Origin: Tomocerus qinae
Taxonomy: Eukaryota; Arthropoda; Collembola; Entomobryomorpha; Tomoceridae
Reading direction: 5' to 3'
NCBI GenBank assembly: GCA_020055645.1
Contig: CM034547.1
Location: 35,656,909-35,720,908 of the forward strand
DNA length: 64,000 nucleotides
This document shows, in pieces, positions 26,901 to 42,800 of this stretch (the stretch's first letter is position 1; every line of letters begins with the position of its first letter). The notes beneath the pieces were generated by a model. The model ran no database searches, had not been told where the DNA came from, and saw nothing but the letters and a program-made list of their open reading frames with translations. The position numbers and the translations under genes were made by a program.

Positions 26901-29900
26901 TTAAGAGGATTAACGAGCAATGAGCATACCGAACTGAAACAATGTTGACATTGTATTGCCATTGTTGTTTTATTGCTCGTTTTTGTTTTACTGCCATTAG
27001 TGATGTACTGCAGTCATGTAGGTGTACCTTTATTTTACTCTGTCGGTATAAATGACCAAACTAGAATTAATTTGGTTGCTTTTGTCGATTTATTAGTGCA
27101 AGAGAGACATTACTCTTACTGCTGCACTGCCTGGTGTCAGTATAGTGTACATATCTAATCACAAGTAACTTCTAGTGATCCAAATACTCATCTCCCGTTT
27201 ATCAACGTACCTCTTTATATGGTACATGTTATACAGAATTTCTACTAGCACAAAACACTCTACCTACCTATACACATGTGTAGATTCTATGTAGACGAGG
27301 TAGCTTAGCTAGTATCACCAACAGAAACATAACGTGCAAATCTACCTCATAGTTCAATAAATAAAAACGATGACAATCAGACGATCGAAGTGTAATCTGT
27401 ATACACATGTGAGTGTACCTACACAACGCATAGCTAGTTGTACAACACTATAATAAACAAGCTTATGTGCAAAAGTACAAGTACTACATAGAAAAGCAAA
27501 AATTGATTCATGAGAATTAGTACACAACATAACACATCAGCAGAGTCACTTTTCTCCACAAGACTGATATGATGTACACAGAGTGTGAAAACCAGTTGCA
27601 ATTGCCAATTGCATTGTAACACCATATCTAGTATCTCTCTGCAGTAATCACAAACTGACTAGTTACCCACTAAATAGAGTTAGTTACAGATAGAGAAATA
27701 AAGAGTGTTTGTTTACACTATAATAATGGGTAAGCAGTGCATTAATTTTAGTATCTAATCGGTATAGTACATTAAATATCTATATATATTGTAGACAAAT
27801 AAAAGTAGGTAGTATTAGTTATTGTCTTAACATATCCCGTCAATAGATATAAACTGATAAGACTAGGCAGATACTGGTTTTTACTTTCCGTGGGCTACAA
27901 CCGGCTGTGCTTTTAGTTTGTCTCATTAGGAATTTAGAGTAGAGTGCACATAATTTAATCGTAAATATAGGCAAGACGAGGATGACCTGAACCTATCAGT
28001 GAAACTCAGAGGAGTGATGACAATTAAACTAAAGAGCTCTTGTTACGTTTTAAAAAAATATTGCAATAAATAGTGAAAGCAGAATGCACTCAGGACGACA
28101 GTCGCATCTCCTTTCTGTATCATCTGCGTATTTAGAAATCTCCAACTTGTGTTCAGCACAACTTTCAATTTCGAGTTGCACATAATAACCTATATTTGGT
28201 TATTGCAATTCAGAGCTCGAGAAACAATACGTACTTAATATTTAGAATTACACATATGGATGCTAAGAACGAAAGTCGTATTGCACACTTTACTTTTTCT
28301 AAATACCTAGTTTGGTAGGTTGGGCTGCATTGTACTACGGTTCATCCTTAAAAGTGTAATTCGATCGTCCTTAGAAGAATACCAATCGCCACTTAAAAAT
28401 AATGGTATCACTAGAGTGACAACTTTGAAGAAGATAATTATAACGAAAGCTGGTAATCACATCTTGGAAAAGCGATGCAAGTGCTGCTATAATAACAATA
28501 ATAAAGAGATGTCACATTTTATACAAGCATTAAACAATAAAACAACGCTATTCGTTCAGTCAGTAAGTAGTGTAGATGAGACAGTGTGGCTTAGCGTAAA
28601 AACTTTGCGGTGCTTTACTACTAGAGATCTTGAAGCTGACACGAAGACTCCATAAACCCATCTCCACAGCAAAAACATTAAATATGAAAGAGAAAAGCGT
28701 TAAATGAGCCACAAAATTATATTTGCTATCTTCAACTGTACATGCATACTGAATATTGTACTTTGACAGGGCTGACACTGAATTTAACCGCTATTAACAG
28801 AACATTAATCTTCCTTGACATTTGGGGGCTTGGGAAATTATGACATTAACTTTACTACTTAAAACAACCCAACACAAAAATTTATGTCGCGAAATTTATG
28901 CCTCTATGTAATTTGACAAACCAAAAATATATTTAACTGCAAATAGAAATCCATTGCATTTAATACCATCTTACCAATGATAGGTTATAAGGTATAAGGT
29001 CAGTGGTATATAAATTCAATTAAGAGAAATGACAACTGTATAAGCGAATTCTCTTTCTTGGGCAAGTTATTTTATTCCATTCCTTTTACCACTGCTTTAA
29101 CCTACGTAATAAATTACACATTTAACGTTTATATTGGAGATTTGAAGTTTCTTCATACAAAGAGCCAAATTAACAACACAATAGATATCACAATATAAGT
29201 TAAACACATTCTTTACCCACAGAGCAGCTAACTGAGTAAAACATATGTATGCATGCATAATAAATGTACACACAATAAAACTAAACAAACATCAAGGGAT
29301 TCATAATTATTATGGTAATATGTGAGTACTGATTTGTAGGTAATTAATAGGTACACAATACATACATTAGGTCCTAAGTATATTGTGTTTATCAAAAAAT
29401 AATGTTCTGTTTTTAATTATAGGTACCGCACCGCAACGCACTTATACATGAGATTACGATGACGAACCATACGAGTAAGAAGACAACGGGGTAACGGAAA
29501 CAATATTATGCCTAAACTACTACACTTCCAGTTTTTAACTTCCTACCTCCCATCATCACAGTAAATTACCATCATCGATTCCATTTATCTGTTGGTTACT
29601 TTTGTCTGAGAGAGTAAGACAACTAACTGATTTGCTGACTGTTTTCAAACAAAAAATTTCATTCTGTACATATTGAACTGTTTGGAATTAAAAGAAAGTA
29701 ACTATAATTTGCTCTAGAAAACATACTTATATTAATGTTCGAAAATTCCTTATTATTGTGAAAAAAGGTACTGGGTTAAAAAAATATTATAATGTAGCTA
29801 TAATGTTATTACTTGTTTTATAGAATTTTCCATAACTTACAATAGTAGTGCTTTTAAAATAATCTCCCAGTCCCAAAAAATAAATTGAATAATCTAACGA

Positions 29901-32900
29901 CTGTGTACATTGCATTCTTCAACTCAGAGTATAGCATAGCAGACTGCTTGTATTATACTACCAGCAGTATGTATTGCTGTGCCATATTTATGGTATATGG
30001 AACTTTTATAGCCATTTGGAAAGGAATACATGACATGAGATGAGATGAGACACCGTTCCTTGCGTTGGCTCAGCAGCAATAGTAAAGCAAAACGAATAAA
30101 GCCAATTATGAGACAGTAAACCGTCACGAACAAAAGAACAGCTATCGTGATTGAAGAATAAGAATTTGCTCAACAAGAACGAAAATTCTTTAGAACGATT
30201 CCTTCGACACGATCCTAACGCAATTTCTATAATGCTACAACCCGAGGACACCGGACGTGTAAAATGATATGTGATATACATATACATACACATGCATGTA
30301 AATTGTAAACCATAAATTAAATCAAGCGTGTTAACATTCTCAATAAAACGACTAATTGTGATTATCGTCTCACAGTGCTTTTGAACTAAATACATACCTA
30401 ATATAGCCAGCGATTTAGAAAATTCTTTAATCCAAGAATAATTTGTCCCTGACCTACCTAAACCTTTTATTGGTAAAATACTACAGGCAGTAAAATTTTC
30501 CCTTCTATTTCTTTTATCTAACAATATTTCATTTGTAAAGAAATATTTTTACTTTTACCAGAAAATGAACAATAGCTAGAATAATCTAGTGGGCACTGTA
30601 GAATGCTTCTTTGAGTATGAAAAATATTAGCAGTCTGCATCCCAAGACACAGCCGGTGAAAATATTGAAGCTTTAAACGCTTGAAGCTTGGCAATAAGGC
30701 ACATCATCAATCAAATAGAATTATTATTATAGTCGTAGTCAGTACCTGAAAGTACTAATTACACTTTCTACATAGCTTTAGTGTACAATTAAAGTTTGCT
30801 ATACCGCAAACAAACAAAATACTGGTATCTGTCTGTACAAAAGAAACCAACCAACACGGATGAGTTTGTGTGAGTATTCTAATTCCGCAGATAATTGTCC
30901 CACTCATCGCCAGATAATTATGATCTCAATGTCTGCTTTCAAGTCGAATTCCAGGTCAAAATCAAAACGAGCACGCGACTTGAATGCTTCTACCATTCCA
31001 AAATCATGATACCCATTGCATTAATTTATCTGTCTGTAGAAACAAACATTAAAGAATAGCATTTACAAAGATGCATATTTAGTTGGAAATCCTGTACGTC
31101 TAATTTATGACATTTCAGTTCTCTAAATGTTATGTTCACACAATCTTTGAAAGAATCGGATCACTTTCGTGAATTCTCATTCCATCATGTTCCTTAATGA
31201 ATAGTGAACTTGGGAATAATATCTCTTTGGAATAATTATACCTCTTATTATCAGCCATGAAATGAGACACGACTGATTTTTGCTCGAGTTGAAGAAGTCA
31301 GTAGGTTAGCATTATGGAAGACCCTGAAGGCGTGATGTTGACTTTAGAAACTATTCTTGTCTTGTTCAGACAGAAACAGAAACTGTTACTGCAAGAAATC
31401 AAAGGAAAGGACAGAGCTTTAATTCAAGATCTCTAACAAGCACACCTTTAGTCTATTTGTAGTAGGTACTTGAATTCAATGCATCCAGCGAAACAACAAA
31501 TCATGAAAGACATGGCATCAATAGAAATAATAATAGTAGTCCCACTGCATTCATTCAATTCCTCCTCGTGTCTCCTTAAAAGCTTAGACATGCCCTTACT
31601 ATACCATTTCGTACCAAAAATCATGCATTTTCTAACGTATAACATATTCATTCATACTTTACATATAAATATCTAAATGAATAGCTAAGCATAAGAAACT
31701 AGTGAATAAAACCATTCAAATATCAGTGTTGTCGTTAATGTTGGTTTTTCTCACAGCTGTCATGTCACTAGCTACAGTGAATCTATACATCTGAGGTATG
31801 AATGGAAAAGTGTCTAAACTTACACATACATTTAGTTTCGTAGAGCATAGGACACACCGTCTTACTGCTTATCATGTCTGTATTTCACTTTACGGCTGAA
31901 AGAATTGAAAGAAAAGACTGAACGCGATGAAGTGCAAAAATTAAATTAGACTGTAAATAAATAGGAACTGAAAATACAGTAAAGTAAACACACATTGAGA
32001 ATAATTCCCATCTCCTTTCTTTTTCTATAGATTTGGGCTTGAATGCGCTCCTTAAATCATGTCCTTGTAAAATACTGATTCACGTAGGCAGATCAGAACA
32101 GTCGCTGTCTTAGTTTCATTTGTTTGAGTTGTGTGTGACCCGGAGACTAAGGCGTCTACTTTAAATGCTAGCGAACTTTTATTTTCCGAGTAAACACACG
32201 GAGACATCATTTTCACTAGGACTAACATTCATTGTCAAGTGAAGAAGAGGCAGAGTTAAGACAGCACAGCGGCGTGTATTTTTGTAGAGCAAAGTAATAT
32301 CCATTATCTCTTGTTATTAGTGGCAATATCAAGAGAATTAGCTGTGCGTAGCGCAGAGTCTGACAGGAGGGTACCTACTTACAGCCAGCTGTGTACTCCA
32401 TTGGCCTATCATTTTTTGGTTCACATAGTGGAATTGATGAGTCGAGCGAGAGGTGACGATGAACTATCTCTGTAGCATTACAATGCATAAATACATCTTA
32501 TCATTAAAAATGAGCTCGTGAACGCCTTACGACACACTTTTCCATAACCTACCATATCTAAAGATACGTATCTCCACCAACAATAAAAATCGCATAAACA
32601 AACATGAATTTTGCATACTTAGAACATACTATTAGTGAATAAGGCGTAGGTACGGACATTAAAGACCACGTCTTTGAAACGATAAGCACCACTAAGTAAC
32701 GTACATGATAAGATAAAATATTAACAACACGTACGCATCTGCAAGAAAGCAAGATTTATTATTGAACCCATTCACTCACTGCATGAGATTGTCTGTAATT
32801 GTCCTTGCCTTGCATTGCGATTTCACATAAACAGTGTCACTAAATTGACTACACTATTTATTTTACAGATATGCACTCAGGTCGCTTGCTACTAGAACAA

Positions 32901-35900
32901 AAACAAGATCGAATTAAAACTCTTTGACTGTGTACTTATTCGATGAACATGAACAGCTAATCGCTATTATCTTAAGACGATACACTGTTAATGTTAACCA
33001 ACTAAACAATTCTTTTGTAAATGAGGAAAACTTTTTGTAAATCAGAAAGAAGCACTCAATGCGCACATATTCAACAACCTGAAAGAGTGTTTTACTATTG
33101 ATGAACCTTTCAAGGAAGTTGGACGGATTTTCTATATTTTATTGCAAGTAAATCTAAGGATTGGATTGTTTTGTAGTTTAGATATCCATTCAGCTTGTCA
33201 TTTCTTTTTAATGTACACCAGGCATAATTCAACCAACCAATATCAAAATGTAAAACTTGCTATTAATATTGGCAAGGTATGAGCATTAAAAGTTTTATTA
33301 CACTCTCTTGTGTGCAGCGCAAGTGACAAACAAGGAAAATAATCGTTAAACAAGAAGCAAAAGAAATAAAGAACGTAGCTTGATAATAAAGTTGTGCAAA
33401 ATGCACGTATCTGCAGGCAGTGCATACTTATAACAGGCAGAACAGTATCACTCACCTGTGCAAACTATTTGTTTACATTTTCATTTCTATTTGAGGAAAA
33501 GGACATAATTAGCCTATATTATTATCAGTCTTTTGGTACACAAAACTAGGTGAAGTTGAGAGGAAACGAAATGCATTAAACGCTTCCATGACTTTCTCAG
33601 CAGTTATCGCTAATTTATTCCTACCTAGAAATGAGATTTGGTACACAGTTCAAACAAACATTCTTTTATTTTCACCTCTTTTTGTTAATTGTCATTACTC
33701 AAGTGCACATATGTAATACGAAATGCACGGACGTGACAAAAGAACACAGCCAAAAAACTAATGAAAATAAATGACTAAGATTAAAATTAGGAGCACAACT
33801 TGCGATACTTGTCTCCCATTTCTATCTCAAACTCATTACTACATATTGTAGGTCCACGATGAGACGTCTAGTTTTGTGTACGCGACTGAATTTCTTGTCA
33901 ATGTCATTACCTTTGTCATTACTTTTTGGTAATTAGTATACACTCTCCATAAAATTCGATAATAATTGCAATTAACTCAAGAAGTGTTTGGTTGTTATGA
34001 AAAAACTAGGTCTTTAGTTTAAAATTTGCCTTCTTTTTATCGTTCTATCTGCAATCTGCAAGCTAAGTGTGTAATTGCTCTCAATCTTCTTCATACATCT
34101 CGTTCTGCACACACAATCACACACATCACAATACACTACAGCTGCACTGCATACCTCACTCACCTTCCTTCATACATCATTGTTTAGTAGGCATTCGTGT
34201 ATAGTCACTGATGCTCCCAACAGTCCCATCATCATCGTCCCCACTCTAACACAACTGCATAGTAAACTACATTCATTTAACTGGTATTTCCATATCATAC
34301 ACTAAATTTAAGCCACAACAAAATCATATAGGAGACAGGCTCTTATAGAAAAACTAATTGTGATATACTTCTGTATACCACAATAGATGCACTAGTTTAT
34401 ATCATTATAATTGGTGTACATTTTGTTGCAAGGTAGGTTACTCTCTACTCTTACTACCTTACCACTTCACTATCCAAGCCGACAAAATACCGTTTGCCTC
34501 ATCAACTTCAATTTTACTTTACCAGATCACAATATTATGATCAGAATCAGGAATTAAAGTAGTAGCGAAGTGTTAGGAGGTAAGTATTGTTAACAAGAAC
34601 TACATTTACAATACACAAATACTACAAGTCAGTACTAGTACAAAATGAGAATCACCCTACGTGTACAACCACTGCTCTACAATCTCAATAATTAAACTTA
34701 AACACACCACTTAAAGTTAAATTACTCCTTATCCACATAGGCTGTCGGATACCACATACCATAACCCGGCTACTGATAACTGATAACTTGATATCATATT
34801 TTACAATTCAGTTAATTAAGAAAATGACATTCAACTGCTAATGGAAGTAACCTCTTACTTACTGAAGATGAATTAGTAGATGTGATGCGAAAAGGGCAAT
34901 TATGTCTAAAACTCAATTTCCATATAAATTAAGAGTCTATCTAATGTGGTTGTAACTTTTTAATTAAAGTTTATCTCTAAAAGTCAATAGCATTTCCCTT
35001 TAAACCATTAAGGAGTACATTTTATCAGGATGACATTCCTAAGACTAATGGGTAATGTTATTACTAGAATGGAAAGATAATAGAAAATGAAGGTGTGTGA
35101 AACGAACAAGTGTAATCAATGAAGTAAGTACCTAATACATTGGCCAATTCCTAAAACCCAAACATTAAATGAAACAAAACTAACACAATCTTATTACTAA
35201 TAGTATATTTTAAATACAGCCAAAAGGGTCTACATTATCAAGACTCATTTAAGAAAACTTTAAACAATAACCCATTTTTTGGAATAGTAAGTAAACCGAC
35301 CATTCTGTTACATCGTTTCTTGTATCTGTTTGATGTACCCTCTTGGTACTCCTTATAGTCATTCCATTCACTATAGGAATCAGTTTACAGAAAAGAATAA
35401 TGACAAAATGACTCAATTACTCAAGATGAAGTTTAAAAAGCACAGTAGAGTGCACATTGACAAACAGAGGTAAATCTAATAACAGAAAGATGCAACAAGA
35501 CAACGGTGCTTCAAAAACAATAACAAGCCACAAATTCTCCGAACACTCTTTAACAGGGGCATACATCCGTACAACTTAGGACGTGATGTACGATTACCAT
35601 TGTAGATTCCGAGTCTTGCACACGACAGAAATACAAATGAAGAATCTTCCACTGCTACTTATTCACTATTTACCAAGTCAGAGGATTATTACAGATTGCA
35701 CCATAGAATATAGCAGTCTTCTTGGCTACAGCAAAAATTTTCACATGTAGACAGGGACGGAGCAGACATCAAGTAACTTCTAAAGCTGTAAGTTATAGGC
35801 TATAAGTTATAGGATATACATGTCTCTAGACGTATATGAGAGGAGTCGACGTTCGTACCTTAGCTTCCATAAGTTAGGTAGATACAACTTAGATTATAAG

Positions 35901-38900
35901 ATACACATAATATAAGAGATCCATAATTTTTCTGAATCCGTGCCAATGTACCATTATGTTGAAAATTAGAATTACCTAGTTATTTTATAACAGTCATTAA
36001 TAATTTAGTTTGCACTAATTGCGATTGCATATTAGTTCGTGTCGACATACGCATGTGCGAGCAATAACTGATATATTTAAAACTGTGTCGAAATGCACAT
36101 TTGACTCACGTTTCTCTCATTCAGAGAATCAGGATAGTGGAGGATGACAATGGAACATCAAACTTAGGACTAACTCACTGTTGTTCCAAACCCAGCAAAG
36201 CGTAACAATTATAAATTGTTGTATTTTGTAGTGCCGAAAGGTGTAGCAACTCCTGTGTCTATTAAATCCTCCTTCCTAAACAATACTCTATAAAAATACA
36301 TAAATATAAACCCATTCTTACATAGAAAAAAAGCATCACGCAATAATGCCTTACAATGCTAACCAGAACATCTCTTTCTCTGAAGTACAATTAACAATCT
36401 GAAAAAAACGATAAAAATATTTATTAGTAAAGATTTTATTTTTATGTAATCTAACATTGCTAAGTATTACAAAGTTATTAATACACATTTATATCAATTG
36501 AGAATTATATTTTAAAAACAGAGAATGTCCATAACCATTTCTCATTTATATGAGTGGAGCATATTAGCTTTTACAATGTATTGTGTAGATATGTAAGTGT
36601 AGTAAGGATCAGTGTAGTAAGGTCAAGTCAACCTTTAACATCTTTAACTCTGACGAACGAAGAGATGAGAATAGAAGATACAGTGCTGGTATTATGATAG
36701 AGTTTGATGACTAAAACGAGTATAGACATAGACATGGTGGAAATATGTAGGCGCTTATTTTAGATTGTGTAGTATCTGTTGTATAGTTTTCGAATCAGTA
36801 AACCTATTGTTGATTGCCTGTTATGTTGCGCTGCATCTGTTGAAAACATGCAAGCATAACGACCCAAAGACGACAACACAAACCATCCAGATCAGATGAC
36901 AATAGTAAACTACATCCTCAGGGAAAATAAAAGACACAAGACAACAATTGTTGATTAATACATATTTTACTTACGGAACATGAGCAACACATAAAAGACT
37001 ACACTCAAACAAATGCCTGTCTGAATACATACTGAGTAAATACAATTCTTTTTAGTATAAACAAAAAGGTCACTACTTCCGCATGTAACAAGAGCATAAC
37101 GCCCGTGATACTCACTGACACACTCAAGCGAGATACCTAATCTACATTATCTAAACTAAACCACTATTTTATAACTATAGCAAGACAAAGAATAAATTAT
37201 TACAGAATGTAACAATGAATAGAGAAAAATTGTCATATCAGTTCTGCATTCTCATACTGGTACTAAAAGTAGGCACTACTTCTCCAAGTCTCGGATAATA
37301 ATTCTTTGCTGACATTAATGCAACTACATAAATAGTACACAGGTGTATCTTCACGTAGTATCGAAATGGAATTCCATATATATCATAATACACACACTGT
37401 AAATGCCTATAAGTATTAGGAGTATCCGTTATCATTTTATCCGTGTGGAAGCATCGCGATAGGAAATTAAAAAATGAAAACAACATTTCCTCTTTCTTTC
37501 CATCATGCATAAGTCTCAGCAGTAAGTAACAGAGCATTAAAGTTGTATTATCGTGCAATTGAACTGTAGTAAAGTAGTAACATCATTATTAATAATAAGC
37601 AATGAAAGTAGCTTTCCATCAAAATTATATCTACGAATTTGTAAATTGATGACCAAATTAGAAAATTGATTACGTGAGGTTAAAAGAGTTCATCACGAAG
37701 GAGATATAAGAAAAGCACGGAAAGATGAAATGAAAGTATTTATACCTACAAGCTTTGATTTGAGTCTGTCAGCTGCATTACATAGTTTGTTATCAGAATA
37801 AAATATACTACGTAAGATACACAATGATATGTTTCCGTTGACAGAAAAGAAACTCATTTTTAAACATTTTTAAGATTTCTGATCTGATGAACGAACGTAG
37901 ACCATTATAAATAAACGTACTATCTTTCTGTAGTAGTAAACCACTTGTGACTGTGCTGTACTAGAGTAACAGTTAGAAGAAAACACAAGAAAACGTGAGA
38001 AAATATTGAAGTCATTACTACACTGTAGACACTACTTAACTTAGATTCCTGGCACACAATAACCAAAGGCATTGAATCACTTAGCAGGTAAATATGTAAT
38101 AAGCAGCCAAACGCCATAAAAAGTGATACTGCAGATGTTGATTTCATGTTCTTTCTTATTTATTTACTACAACATAATTCTAACAAGATAGTTTAGTGTT
38201 TTACAAACGTTTTTCATGCACAGGTACCTTAACAATACGAATTACTTAAATAAATGATGAAACACTGATAAAAAATGAAGAACCAAGGTCATTGGTCACC
38301 CTTCATCAACTTTCTTAAGACGTTTATGATCAAACACAAAGCAATCAATCTCTTTAAGGAATTTCTCCAAGACAAGATTATTGTTAGAAAACATCTTATC
38401 ACAAATTAGTTTTATATGTAAGTATCAAAAACATCAAATCTTTCTGCTGCAATTTCAACTCAACAAGACACATGTACCACAGTAATGTAGTTCTCTGTGC
38501 AAATAAAATAAAGACATTAAGGCAATTTCTCTTTTTCTTACCTCTTAGTCACTTGAATATAATCGTACACACATTGTCGACACGACACGTCCATTCTGGA
38601 GAAAGTTATGCCGATTGTGCATTGAATTCAAACGTGTTACCGTTATTTTAAAAGTGTCAATAAATTTTACATTAAAAAAGTATTGTATTCAAAGTATGTC
38701 CTTAACTGTATTTGTAGGACAGTTTTGAGAAATCAGCGTAAGAAATGCACCCGGATGCACTACATATAATAATCGCATTAATTTCATGACAACATGGCTA
38801 AGCATAAAATTCGGCAAGCAAAAAGGGCATGTACTTATCCATTAACAAGATGTAAAAATAGGATCCCAAGTGTGATATCTCTACTGTTAAATTTCCTTTG

Positions 38901-41900
38901 TATGCTATATTTATCGGCATACATACGCTACGCGTTTACACATTCATGTAGGCATTTGTAAAAATTGCACTCATTGTACTAATCTATGAATACATGCATT
39001 CACAAAATGCATGTTTAGTACAGTCGAGAGATGAAACGCCAATTTTGAAAACTGAAAACTTCATACACAAAAACGCTTTGGGATGTGGTTCAGCAAATAA
39101 ACGAAAAAACAAGTCATTTTGCAACTGAGTGCATATTGGGTGCTTGGATGTTCTGCATTTATTTTTTATTATTGCAAATACACCTAACAAACAATTCCTA
39201 GGTACATCCATTCTTCTGATTCATATTATTACGTGTGCTACTAGAGAAAGTGGCAGGGGTCTTCTCTGAATATAATACGTACATAAATATAATATGTTAC
39301 ATACAGATGCCTATCTAATGTGTCTGTGTCTAAAACTTTTGCCACCCTAAATACCATTCTCTGGCTCATATTGTAACAACAATTGTGTCAAATCCCAAAA
39401 CAAAGACATAATGATAAACGGAACATGGGCACCAAAAAACAACATTTTAATATATTTTTACACACTGTACCAGACAGTAGAGTGTAAAAATAATTTAAAA
39501 AACTATTGTGAATACTCTTTTAATCTTATTTTCTGCGTAAAACTCGTTTCTAAATATTTACCTAAAGATTTTACATAGTAATGATGATAAGGTGAGGAAA
39601 ATTAGCACATTCCCATCGTATATAGCCAAATATTAATTCAACAAGTAAAAATAAATACCTATACACAATGGTAATGAAACTACTGAAGCCATCACGATTC
39701 AAAACATTTTAATTTCAACTTTCTAATCTGAAATATTCGCTTTGAATAAATCTTTGTTCATTGTACATTATCAGTCGGTCCGAATTCCAAGAACCTAACT
39801 AACACAAACTATATGCACACCAATACAGAATGAATTGTGAAGATGTGATAGTATCATCGTGCTTGCCATTCTACCATTGTCACACCACAATACCAAAAAC
39901 CTACCTCAGAAAAATACTACTGAGCATCTCCACAACTCTAGGCTACCTACTTCCCCACACTCGCTTGTTCAATAACAACTGTGATGTTTCAAAGATCACG
40001 ATTACGGCCAAGAGTGCCGATCCGAGACGAGACCAATGAACAGATGAATACACTCATAGTTGTTGTCCATAGATAGAAGACCCACGAAAGAAAACAATCC
40101 ATCAACATTCTCTGTTATATAGCTGAGTAAAGAGCTACTAACCATACATATCTTAAAGAGACATCCTAGTTGACAGTCCAAAAATGCATTTTTCACCAAC
40201 CAACATCAGCATACCGTGTCTATACTAACCTTTTAATGCTGATTGCAAAATAATTAGCATACATTAGCATAATTTGATGGTAAACATCTACTACAATATT
40301 AAGCATATAAACATTTATTTTACATCGAAACTTATACACTGAAACCTTACTGTTTCATTCATATTTTTGTTGGTAATAATTTATGTAGTGTAATGCGTAC
40401 CTGTAAAACATTAAAATGAATATCCATGTCAAAAAACAAAACTGCAGAATAGGATTCCCAAAATGCATAAAACATACATTTCAAATTTTAATGTACCTAA
40501 AGAACTGATTTTAACTAAGCAGCAATGGTTAAATATGAAAATCATTTGGTATCAACTCACGTAACCTTGTTTATTTGCGTAATGGTTTTGTAATGATATA
40601 GTTCAAGTAGAACATTGGTAGTGAATAAAACACAATTATTACATGTACATGTTTGCATTAATTGGCGCAATTAATATTTATAATAGGAACTAAAGGGTGT
40701 TTTCTGATGGACTTGATTATTAGAATTAAAGTTTTCCACTTCGTACCTTAGATCTAAGGAGCGACGAAAGTATCTCAAACCAGTAAAAATTGTTACCGTA
40801 CAGTAGTACAGTCCACTATTAGTGCAAATATATATGTATACAAAGCTTGATGCATTAATGCATTACACTCCCTAGACTATGTATACTTGCTACATAAAAT
40901 GTGCCTTATATACACTCACTCAACGTGTTCTACTAGTACGGGTATGAGACTAGTATAGGTATACTTCACAATAATGGCATAAAATATCAAATATAGACAA
41001 AAGTATAATAGTAGTATTATTCTTCGCCTTCTTAAGTACACATAAAAATACAGAAGAGCCAGATAGCATATCGAAAAATAAGCACAAGTGAAGCACAATA
41101 CATGGAAGTCCATATAACAGGTATTTTTCTGGCGTTGTTTATTTTCAACTTGCCTTTCCGCTTTATCATTTAGCCTAGCCTATGAACCACTGTAGGTAGT
41201 CCGCACCTATGTACAATCCACCTGATAGACTTCTTGAACTAGAAAGAAATCGAAATCGCATTTATAAAACCATAATAACAACTAGACAATACAGTAATGT
41301 AGGAAATATGTATATATAGGTGTGTGCTGTGAGTGTGTGTACTATGTCTACACTTACGCAGTACAGTACGCTGGTCACTGCCATTACAGATAATAATAAT
41401 AAGGAATGCTCCCATAATGACTTGATTCTCATCTCTTCTCCCAGTCGCTTCTGTTCTCATCTTATTAAATGCCTATTAGTCTCAGAAGTTGAAGTTCACC
41501 AATTCAATTCTCATGTTACTCTACGTCACTCCTTGTCTTGTCTCAGCTTTGCTCTATCTTTCATTAGCTGTATACGTGCCCACTATACAGCACTTTTTCA
41601 AAGGCATTCAACGTCCGGCTACTAATTACACGCTCCTCAACCATTAGACAACATATCACAGCAGAAACCACGCACGAACGTACTAATATGCAAACAATAA
41701 CTTTATCTTGACATCATATCATAGAGGAAATAGAAAAGACCATCTGATCTGATTCTCTTTCATCTCCCTACAAATTCTAAGACTCTTTTATATCTTTTAA
41801 AAGAAACGTGTATAGGTACTACGCTAATTTATTGCTATACCATTTTGTCGCATATAATACAGGCACCTACTTACTTACTACAGTGTCTTTAGTACACCTT

Positions 41901-42800
41901 ACTCTAGCACAATTTAAAAACGAAACTTGTGTAGCCTTGTACATAATAGCTGAATAGTAAAAACTTTCAAAGGAAAACATAAATCAAGTGGTAATACTAC
42001 TAATTTCTAATTCCTGGCATTTGTTTTCAATCCTAGAAATGTTGCTTCTGTAGACAATTTACACTAGATTGATAAGCATGGGATCATTGGGATCCTTACC
42101 TAAATAGTAAACTGTAACTTATTAAGAAAAAAAAGGCTATGAATAATACGAATATCATCATATGCCAATATGTCAACTGTCAACGCATCTTAACTTCTGA
42201 AAACATTGAGTCTCTAATAATGTTATCATAAGGTCAGGTTTCATAATAGCAAGGATATAAATAACAGTAAACAATTCTCCATAAAAATATTCAGGACCAC
42301 AAGATGGTACGTCGATAACCGCAGGGGGTCCAGTCAGTCAACCATAAAGAAAATTGTCTACGGCAATATCAAATTTTTTTTTAAATTCCAAGAATAAATT
42401 AAAACGATTATAAGATTTGTATTTTTTAATTTTTCGTATATAAAACACATCAGTAAATAGTCAAACAAAAGTTAAGTTAAAGTTAAGACTACAAGTTGTG
42501 ACCAGAGTATTATAAAGCTTGCCTATAATAGTAAAGTAAGTAGAACCTCATCAGTAATCGTTGGACCATACATCACAGAACATTGCATTTGCTTAGTTAG
42601 CATTTGCTACAAATACTACGCTACTACTACTTACTACGTGTAAACTACAGGATTCCCCCTCTTCAAGTTCGTACCGTACTGTAACTCGTTCGTCTCATCT
42701 CTTTCTTTGTCCACATGACTAAAGATACCTACATTTACAAGTAAAGCACATAACATAAACATTGGATTTATACATACCTAACCTAACTGAACAAAATATT
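23981..42800. other. Gene-free AT-rich stretch between the two genes
   Basis: Nothing is supported as a gene over nearly 19 kb. The one statistical oddity is the minus-strand open frame at 30006-30524, listed separately. A short AATAACC/GGTTATT hairpin lies at about 28,185-28,205 and a TAAGTTATAGG double repeat at about 35,790-35,815. I found no terminal inverted repeats, LTRs or RNA genes by eye. Confidence 0.45.
30006..30524 (-). other. Anonymous long open frame (172 codons)
   Basis: This is the longest open frame in the window. It opens on TTG; the first ATG in frame is codon 44. The translation is Ser/Ile/Phe-rich, has a mildly hydrophobic C-terminal half and matches no family I recognise. 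A GTATGT donor-like word follows the codons for LAILG at codon 43, and a TTAG acceptor-like word precedes the start, so codons 1-43 could in principle be an exon. No orthologous motif or neighbouring exon was seen. It is listed only because its length exceeds chance expectation for this base composition. Confidence 0.15.

Noticed and set aside
28320..28655. Plus-strand 111-codon open frame
   Set aside because: There is no recognisable motif and its length is within chance expectation.
34075..34305. His/Ser/Thr-rich short open frame
   Set aside because: It arises from a CA/CT-rich low-complexity tract with no splice or start context.
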